Source: Desulfurococcales archaeon (GTDB taxonomy: Archaea > Thermoproteota > Thermoprotei_A > Sulfolobales > Ignisphaeraceae). Taken from it: DNA of 11,059 nucleotides. The notes under the pieces are model-generated. The model searched no databases. It worked only from the letters and a program-made list of their open reading frames with translations, and was not told the DNA's origin. Shown here piece by piece: positions 6,619-11,059 of this stretch (the stretch's first letter is position 1; each line of letters starts with the position of its first letter). The DNA lies in NCBI GenBank assembly GCA_027066265.1, contig JAMOOB010000103.1, positions 1 through 11,059 of the forward strand, given 5' to 3'. The position numbers and the translations under genes are program-made.

Positions 6619-8097
6619 CTATTCGAAGAACTTTAATAGCGTTTCCCAGCACATCGCGAACAACCGGTACCACTCTACCAACGTTCTCCAGAGCACGGAT
6701 CTCCTAAGCAGTTCGTACCCCCGTACAACAACGAAGCCGTGGATGAAGGGAGCTAGCTGAACAGCGTAGAAGCTGTACTGCGTCCTCGAACCAGCGAACC
6801 ATATCGCTACGTATCCAAGGAATATCCCTAGCAATGCGTACCACAGGATCCTCGACCTAGGCTTGTCGAGAGCCATCGAAGGGATGCTGATCAGCATGAG
6901 TACGAAGGCTAGAGCGTACACTGGTTCCAAACCAGATGCAGCGAGGTTGAGCTCTCCTACGTACAGTGGAAAGGTGTTGAGGTTGAAGAACCAGTCGAGA
7001 GGTGTTGAAGCTGGTGGGCATCCCGGCCCTACGCACTTAGTTGATAGGTGCCACGATACGGCTCCGGTAATGCTTTGCTCGAACCATGTTCCGAACCCTA
7101 GGTAGTTTATCAACGGTATCGATACCGCGACCTGGATCGTTAGGAAGGTACTCGCTACGAATAACACGAACGCAATGAGTTTCTCGAAAACATCGCTTAC
7201 CCTCCTAACTCCCTGCGAAACGAGTTGGTGGAGGAATAGCGCTGCTACGGGTATGGCTGCGAAGAGTGCGCTGAACTTGAAGGTTGCTCCCATGCAAACG
7301 GCTAGGACTGCGGCTACGATTCTTCTACGTAGTGCGAGGTACACGGCGAGAACGCTGAAGGTAGCTACGAAGATGTCTAGCATAGCTATCGAAGCGAGGT
7401 TCCTCACCATCGGATCGACTAGGAGGAGTACGGAGGTTAGCAACGCTAGGAGCTCGGAACGCGTAGCTTCGTAGATCAGTAGAAACGTTAGTACTACGAG
7501 CGCAACTCCAGCACATATCGATGGTATCCTCCAGTACAGCGGCCTATCCCCTAGCGTAGCCATGACCAACGCTATGAGGTACTTAGCCATGGGTGGATGC
7601 TCGGTGTTTAGGTACGTATCGATGTTCTCGGCATCTCCCAGAACCCAGCCGAAGACGATGTCCGTAGCGTTCGTTGCATGCGCGAACCTCTCGATATCCT
7701 CGATGCTCCGAGCCTCTACGTAGATAGCGGGTATCTTCTCGAAGAAGTACCTACCCGAAGGAAGCTTGTAGAACAGCACCTTGACTCCGTAGCGAGGAGC
7801 TTCCTCGACGGCGCGATCCATCATCGAAGCGTTTGGGTAGACAATCGTTGCACGAGGAGATCCCTCGAACCTTGGTAGGAGACCGAACACCTTCTCAAGG
7901 ATATTCCTAGCGGAATCCACGTACCAAACCTCGTCCGATACGTAGCCCTTCGCACCGTAGTCCCTCATCTTGGAGATCTCCAACGATTCGAGTTGCTGTG
8001 CAAGGAGAGTGAACTCTACGGCTGCGATCAGAGCGAGCGCGATCAGCATCGCTACGACTCTACTCCTCTTCGAGAACGAGACGAATCTCTTCAACAC
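6619..8097 (-). CDS. PMT-family membrane glycosyltransferase (GT-C fold)
   Basis: Multi-span membrane enzyme of the dolichyl-phosphate-mannose:protein mannosyltransferase clan, expected to move a sugar from a polyprenyl phosphate carrier onto protein or lipid outside the membrane. From GTG 8097 it has 492 residues. A basic leader (LKRFVSFSKRSR) precedes TM1, then comes the catalytic-type acidic pair in YVSDEVWYVDSA (D55-E56). The second landmark is HPPMAKYL (167-174), followed by RIPSI and VDPMVRNLASIAMLDIF with D241. About eight or more further TM helices follow, with a short Cys-containing loop (STKCVGPGCPP). The roughly 110 residues between D-E and HPP look like an extra soluble alpha/beta insert. 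GTG 8097 has GGTG 6 nt upstream; GTG 8106 and ATG 8205 are in frame, but 8205 would overlap the preceding gene by 146 nt. The glycan and acceptor are unknown. Confidence 0.85.
   Translation of the reverse strand: MLKRFVSFSKRSRVVAMLIALALIAAVEFTLLAQQLESLEISKMRDYGAKGYVSDEVWYVDSARNILEKVFGLLPRFEGSPRATIVYPNASMMDRAVEEAPRYGVKVLFYKLPSGRYFFEKIPAIYVEARSIEDIERFAHATNATDIVFGWVLGDAENIDTYLNTEHPPMAKYLIALVMATLGDRPLYWRIPSICAGVALVVLTFLLIYEATRSELLALLTSVLLLVDPMVRNLASIAMLDIFVATFSVLAVYLALRRRIVAAVLAVCMGATFKFSALFAAIPVAALFLHQLVSQGVRRVSDVFEKLIAFVLFVASTFLTIQVAVSIPLINYLGFGTWFEQSITGAVSWHLSTKCVGPGCPPASTPLDWFFNLNTFPLYVGELNLAASGLEPVYALAFVLMLISIPSMALDKPRSRILWYALLGIFLGYVAIWFAGSRTQYSFYAVQLAPFIHGFVVVRGYELLRRSVLWRTLVEWYRLFAMCWETLLKFFE
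6631..6639 (-). promoter_or_regulatory. Weak TATA-like element before the four-TM protein gene
   Basis: On the minus strand CTATTAAAG, preceded by GAAACG (BRE-like), lies about 40 bp upstream of GTG 6596, within the 3' end of the glycosyltransferase gene. A start about 26 bp downstream (near 6609) would leave a short leader of about 13 nt. It may give the membrane gene some expression independent of the upstream operon; the match is weak. Confidence 0.25.
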
Positions 8098-8299
8098 CTT
8101 CGACACCCATGCCGAGCTTCGAGGGATCCAAAGAAATAGATCCATGCTCGAGAAGCTCGCGTCGAGCATCCTCGTCGAGATCATCGAGATCCATCGTACC
8201 TCCATCCCTACACAGGAGGAGGGTCGGCAAGAAGTGTCTCGAGATCCTAGATACGTAGTCCGGAGCCGATCGTTTGCATAGATAGATCCGTACCCTCAT
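8060..8299 (-). CDS. Small protein of unknown function (79 aa) coupled to the hydrogenase small subunit
   Basis: I do not recognise this protein. It starts at ATG 8299 inside an ATGA overlap with the stop of the small-subunit gene, and has GGAGGT 5 nt upstream, one of the two best ribosome sites in the window. Both argue that it is a real gene. The N-terminal half is basic and hydrophobic (MRVRIYLCKR, then HFLPTLLLCR). The C-terminal half is acidic (MDLDDLDEDARRELLEHG, ending LVLEEE). It has two cysteines, no TM helix and no known motif. It occupies the position where enteric clusters carry HycH and HycI, but it is too short for the HycI protease and lacks its features. An accessory or assembly role for the hydrogenase is inferred from position alone. 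It overlaps the following glycosyltransferase by about 38 nt. Confidence 0.75.
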   Translation of the reverse strand: MRVRIYLCKRSAPDYVSRISRHFLPTLLLCRDGGTMDLDDLDEDARRELLEHGSISLDPSKLGMGVEGVEEIRLVLEEE

Positions 8300-8742
8300 C
8301 GCGAACCTCCTTCCTTCCTAGTCACGAGCTTGATGATCCCATCGATGATTGCTTCGGGTCTCGCAGGGCATCCCGGTACGTAGCCAACGACATCGATGAC
8401 TATACCCATCGAGTCTAGGAGCTTCCTAAGGTTTTCGAATCCTCCGAGATGAGGGTAGGAATAGTGCCATATACCACCACCACACGCACATGCACCTATC
8501 GCAAGCACTGCGCGTGGTCGTGGCATGGCTCGCAGCGCTCTGACCACCATCGGGAGGGTCTTGACGGTTACGGGACCGGTGAGGAGAGCTACGTCGGCAT
8601 GTCTAGGGGATGCAACGAGCTTGATGCCGAGCCTCTCGACGTCGTGTACGGGCGTCAATGCATCGAGTATCTCGATATCGCAACCATTGCAGCTACCGGT
8701 ATTGAGGTGGAAAACCCAGATGCTACGCCTACTCAACGCCAT
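8296..8742 (-). CDS. hycG: Group 4 [NiFe]-hydrogenase small subunit (HycG/EchC/NuoB-like)
   Basis: Electron-transfer subunit that holds the [4Fe-4S] cluster nearest the nickel site and docks on the large subunit at the cytoplasmic face. From ATG 8742 it has 148 residues. Cluster ligands are visible as NTGSCNGCDIE (C18, C21), GACACGGG (C85, with an extra C87) and GCPARPEA (C125). The NTGSCNGCD form is typical of Ech/Mbh-type small subunits, and the protein lacks the long C-terminal extension of enteric HycG. ATG 8742 has GGTG 6 nt upstream; GTG 8751 and TTG 8748 are in-frame alternatives. It overlaps the HycF-like gene by 14 nt and the following 79-residue gene by 4 nt. Since the nickel ligands are intact in the partner subunit, a hydrogenase rather than a complex I relative is indicated. 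Confidence 0.93.
   Translation of the reverse strand: MALSRRSIWVFHLNTGSCNGCDIEILDALTPVHDVERLGIKLVASPRHADVALLTGPVTVKTLPMVVRALRAMPRPRAVLAIGACACGGGIWHYSYPHLGGFENLRKLLDSMGIVIDVVGYVPGCPARPEAIIDGIIKLVTRKEGGSR
8305..8310 (-). promoter_or_regulatory. Strong Shine-Dalgarno site of the 79-aa gene
   Basis: GGAGGT on the minus strand lies 5 nt before ATG 8299, within the last codons of the small-subunit gene. It is a full 6-base match to the archaeal 16S tail and supports initiation by translational coupling. Confidence 0.7.
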
Positions 8743-9268
8743 GCTCAACACCTTCGCGCTCCATACCTATGCGAAACGCGTTCAGAGCTCTAAGCGCCTC
8801 AATTCTTCTGCATTCAGGGCATAGGCGGAGCCTATCCTCGATCTCGATACCTTCGCTCTTCAGCACGAGATCCACGAACTGAATCAAGCGTTTCGTTGCA
8901 TGGATCGAACCGCACGAAGGGCATGCAGCTCCTTCATGCGCTACGCGATCGAATAGATCCTCGAAGTTCGTAGTCGTTCTATCGAAGCTAGTGGTAGCTA
9001 CGAGTGCTCCGAAAGGACATGCGTAGAAGCATAGGTGGCACAGAATGCATCGACCAGCGAAGTACTCCACCACGATCTCGTTGCCACGGATCTCGAGATT
9101 CATGGCATTGGCTGGACACACCCTGGTACAGGCTCCGCAACCAACGCATTTCGTAGGATCGAACACTAGGAATCCACGAAACTCTTCGGTTAAGATAGGT
9201 GGTTGCCTTGGGTAGCGAACCGTTGCAACACCACTCTTCAGAGCTAGGGCAAGGATTCGATGAATCAT
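8729..9268 (-). CDS. hycF: HycF-like 2x[4Fe-4S] ferredoxin subunit of the hydrogenase
   Basis: Iron-sulfur subunit that passes electrons from the donor towards the small subunit. It has 179 residues. The N-terminus reads LKSGVATVRYP and EEFRG (about 10-31), close to the start of enteric HycF as I recall it. Two clusters are bound by CVGCGACTRVCP (C41, 44, 47, 51) and CILCHLCFYACP (C74, 77, 80, 84). The C-terminal part keeps two further pairs, CPSC (116-119) and CPEC (150-153), also seen in HycF and likely to bind zinc or another metal site. ATG 9268 has GGTGG 6 nt upstream and follows the large-subunit stop by 2 nt. The electron donor (formate dehydrogenase, ferredoxin or other) is not encoded in view. 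A plain NuoI subunit is less likely because of the extra Cys pairs. Confidence 0.92.
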   Translation of the reverse strand: MIHRILALALKSGVATVRYPRQPPILTEEFRGFLVFDPTKCVGCGACTRVCPANAMNLEIRGNEIVVEYFAGRCILCHLCFYACPFGALVATTSFDRTTTNFEDLFDRVAHEGAACPSCGSIHATKRLIQFVDLVLKSEGIEIEDRLRLCPECRRIEALRALNAFRIGMEREGVEHGVE

Positions 9269-9270
9269 CG

Positions 9271-10923
9271 CTACCCACCAACCACCTTCCTAACGCTTCG
9301 AATCGTTACACCACCGGTCCTCAGGTCTAGGATCAGGATGCGATCCGTACACGAAAAGCATGGATCTATGCTAGCTATGGTCAGAGGCGCATCAGCGAGA
9401 TCGCAATCCCTAAGCATTGCTCGTAGAGCTGGTAGGTTCTGGTACGTAGGTGCACGAACTCTCCATCGATACGGAGTGGTGCGATCAGTGATCAGTACGT
9501 GGATATCTTCTCCGCGAGGAGCTTCCACAGAACCGATCCCTAGCCTACCCGGAACGATCTCGTACTCTTCGTTAGCTATCCAGCCCCCAACCTTTCTAAG
9601 AGCATCGATTGTCTGCTCCACGATGCTGAAGCTCTCCTCCAACTCCTCGACCCTAACCATTGTCCTAGCCATGTTATCGCCTTCCGAGTAGGTTGGTACC
9701 CTAAAGCTAAGCTCGCCGTAGGCAGCGTAGGGATGATCCTTCCTAACATCGATCGGAACACCGCTACCCCTAGCCGTTGGACCCACGACGGCGTACCTCG
9801 TAGCATCGCTCTTCTCAAGTATTCCCGTACCACTCAACCTCTTCCTAACCTGAGGCACCGAGATCGTAGCGGAGATGAGTCGAGGAACTTCTCTACGAAG
9901 TTCTTCGATGACCTTCTCCGCGTAGCTAAGCTTATCGCTATCGATATCCATCCTAACGCCACCAACGATGTTTATGCCGTACATCTTCCTACTACCCGTC
10001 AACTTCTCGGCTAATACCATGACCTTCTCCCTAATCCTCCACGTATGCATGAACCCCGTGTCGAAGCCTAGGAGATGACACGCTACGCCGATCCATAGAA
10101 GGTGGCTATGGATACGCTCTACCTCGAGTAGCAGAGTTCTTATGTACCTAGCTCGATCAGGGACCTCGATTCTTAGAGCGTGTTCAACGGCTTGGCAGTA
10201 GGCAACGCTGTGCGCGTAACCGCATATGCCGCATATCCTCTCGGCTATGAACGGAACCTTGTCGTAGGTCATGGACTCGGCGAGCTTCTCGATTCCGCGA
10301 TGAACCATGAACCCTAGGTAGTCGATGTCCACAACCTTCTCTCCACGTAGGTAGAGCACGAATAGCTCGGGTTCGTGGAGCGCTGGATGGTAGGGCCCTA
10401 CCGGGATCAGAGCAACGCTATCGGCACCGATTTCGAGACCACGCCACGTTGCCAAGGGTTTGTAGAGCTTCTTCATCTCCTCGATCGAGACATCCTTCCT
10501 AAGCGGATGGAGATTCGAAGGCCAGTCCTCGGGAAGGATTAGCCTCCTAAGCTTCCTACCCTCGAACTCGATACCCATCAAATCCCATGCTTCTAGCTCG
10601 TACCAGTCAAGGGCTGGATCCACATCGATTACGGTGGGAGCCACGGGTTTCCGTGGATCTAGCGCTACGCTGAGTATCGTCGTGGTGCCGAGATCATCGA
10701 ACGCGTAGACGTACAGAAGCCTGTAGACACCATCCCTAGACCTATCGTCGCACGCAGCCATGGTTCGCGGTCGCGCTCCCAACCTACGTAGCGTAGCCAC
10801 TACGTTCCTAAGCTCGTTCCTAGGAACCTCTACGAGGAGCGTTCTATCGTCGAGTACCTCGATCCTACTCCTATCGATCCCGCTAGATACGAGGGTTTCT
10901 AGAACCCTTGCAGCGCTCCCCAT
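9271..10923 (-). CDS. hycE: Group 4 [NiFe]-hydrogenase large subunit, NuoC-NuoD fusion (HycE-like)
   Basis: Catalytic subunit that makes or oxidises H2 at a NiFe site. Counted from ATG 10923 it has 550 residues. An N-terminal 30-kDa (NuoC-like) domain ends in the signature AWDLMGIEFEG...PEDWPSNLHPLRKD (about 112-144), followed by the NiFe domain. Nickel ligands are present in ERICGICGYAHS (C231, C234) and DPCFSCTDR (C522, C525), so the enzyme should be active, unlike NuoD of complex I. After the last ligand arginine (R528) a tail of 22 residues remains, as in precursors cut by a HycI-type protease. The motif EVERIHSHLLWIGVACH and GFDTGFM are close to enteric HycE. ATG 10923 is preferred because GGGTG lies about 6 nt upstream; GTG 10935 would add four residues. 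It overlaps the upstream membrane-subunit gene by 25 nt. Confidence 0.95.
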   Translation of the reverse strand: MGSAARVLETLVSSGIDRSRIEVLDDRTLLVEVPRNELRNVVATLRRLGARPRTMAACDDRSRDGVYRLLYVYAFDDLGTTTILSVALDPRKPVAPTVIDVDPALDWYELEAWDLMGIEFEGRKLRRLILPEDWPSNLHPLRKDVSIEEMKKLYKPLATWRGLEIGADSVALIPVGPYHPALHEPELFVLYLRGEKVVDIDYLGFMVHRGIEKLAESMTYDKVPFIAERICGICGYAHSVAYCQAVEHALRIEVPDRARYIRTLLLEVERIHSHLLWIGVACHLLGFDTGFMHTWRIREKVMVLAEKLTGSRKMYGINIVGGVRMDIDSDKLSYAEKVIEELRREVPRLISATISVPQVRKRLSGTGILEKSDATRYAVVGPTARGSGVPIDVRKDHPYAAYGELSFRVPTYSEGDNMARTMVRVEELEESFSIVEQTIDALRKVGGWIANEEYEIVPGRLGIGSVEAPRGEDIHVLITDRTTPYRWRVRAPTYQNLPALRAMLRDCDLADAPLTIASIDPCFSCTDRILILDLRTGGVTIRSVRKVVGG

Positions 10924-11059
10924 AGAACCACCCACAGGATGGTTGTGGCTAGGGATAGGGGTACGAGGCTACGCATAGCTAGATCCATACGCGATCTACC
11001 TAGGCATGTAGAGATCGTTGCGTGGAGGATCCAGGTAGTCGTACCCATGGCTAGAGCTA
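10899..11059 (-). CDS. hycD: C-terminus of a NuoH/HycD-like membrane subunit (5' part outside window)
   Basis: An open frame enters from the right edge and stops at TAG 10899-10901, overlapping the large-subunit start by 25 nt. About 52 residues are visible. The first part is a hydrophobic stretch, then comes GRSRMDLAMRSLVPLSLA and a final helix (ATTILWVVLWGALQGF). A basic Arg-x-Arg followed by Asp-x-x-Met-Arg and a terminal helix starting with Pro-Leu is how NuoH, HycD and EchB end, so I read it as the ion-channel membrane subunit. The gene order (membrane, large, ferredoxin, small) agrees with this. The visible piece is too short to exclude an unrelated membrane subunit. Confidence 0.68.
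   Translation of the reverse strand, partial: ALAMGTTTWILHATISTCLGRSRMDLAMRSLVPLSLATTILWVVLWGALQGF

Noticed and set aside
8098..8205. Longer glycosyltransferase starting at ATG 8205
   Set aside because: It would overlap the 79-residue gene by 146 nt, and the extra residues add no family feature before the basic leader.
9271..10923. Complex I (NuoCD) or Fpo-like subunit without hydrogenase activity
   Set aside because: All four nickel-binding cysteines and the cleavable C-terminal tail are present.
1..11059. TAG read as pyrrolysine
   Set aside because: Each TAG lies at the natural end of a recognisable family or at an operon junction; no reading through is needed.

Overview
The window looks like a chromosomal piece of a hyperthermophilic archaeon, probably Thermoproteota (Desulfurococcales-like; the order is a guess). 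The signs are a TATA-box promoter with an apparently leaderless TTG start, GGTG/GGAGGT ribosome sites matching an archaeal 16S tail, many GTG and TTG starts, and archaeal protein families (CobY, CbiZ, CobZ, PF01637/DUF234 ATPase, PMT-type glycosyltransferase). Genes are packed almost without gaps, and 9 of the 12 visible stop codons are TAG. No RNA gene, CRISPR array, insertion sequence or convincing terminator is visible.

Left part (1-1170, minus): a P-loop ATPase with a winged helix and a DUF234-type C-terminal domain, cut by the window edge. It diverges from the cobamide operon across a gap of about 66 bp that holds one near-symmetrical TATA element (1208-1218).

Cobamide operon (1237-5821, plus): CobT-like, a CbiZ-CobZ fusion, CobY, CobD-type PLP enzyme and CobS, mostly overlapping by 20-26 nt. 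Together they cover late assembly and salvage of coenzyme B12. CbiZ hydrolyses salvaged cobinamide to cobyric acid. CobD makes aminopropanol phosphate. CobY makes the GDP-activated cobinamide. CobT activates the lower base. CobS joins the halves, and the CobZ domain would remove the remaining phosphate. CbiB, corrin-ring synthesis and transport genes are not in view. CobY appears to start at an ACG codon placed 6 nt after a perfect ribosome site.

Middle (5814-8097, minus): an unrecognised four-helix membrane protein and a PMT-family membrane glycosyltransferase. The first converges on cobS with an 8-nt overlap.

Right part (8060-11059, minus): the end of a group 4 membrane-bound [NiFe]-hydrogenase operon in the order HycD-like (C-terminus only), HycE-like (NuoC-NuoD fusion with intact nickel ligands), HycF-like polyferredoxin, HycG-like small subunit. 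An unknown 79-residue protein follows, with a perfect ribosome site and ATGA coupling. The order matches the formate hydrogenlyase cluster of enteric bacteria. No formate dehydrogenase or maturation protease is in view. The glycosyltransferase and the four-helix protein follow on the same strand with almost no gap and may be co-transcribed.
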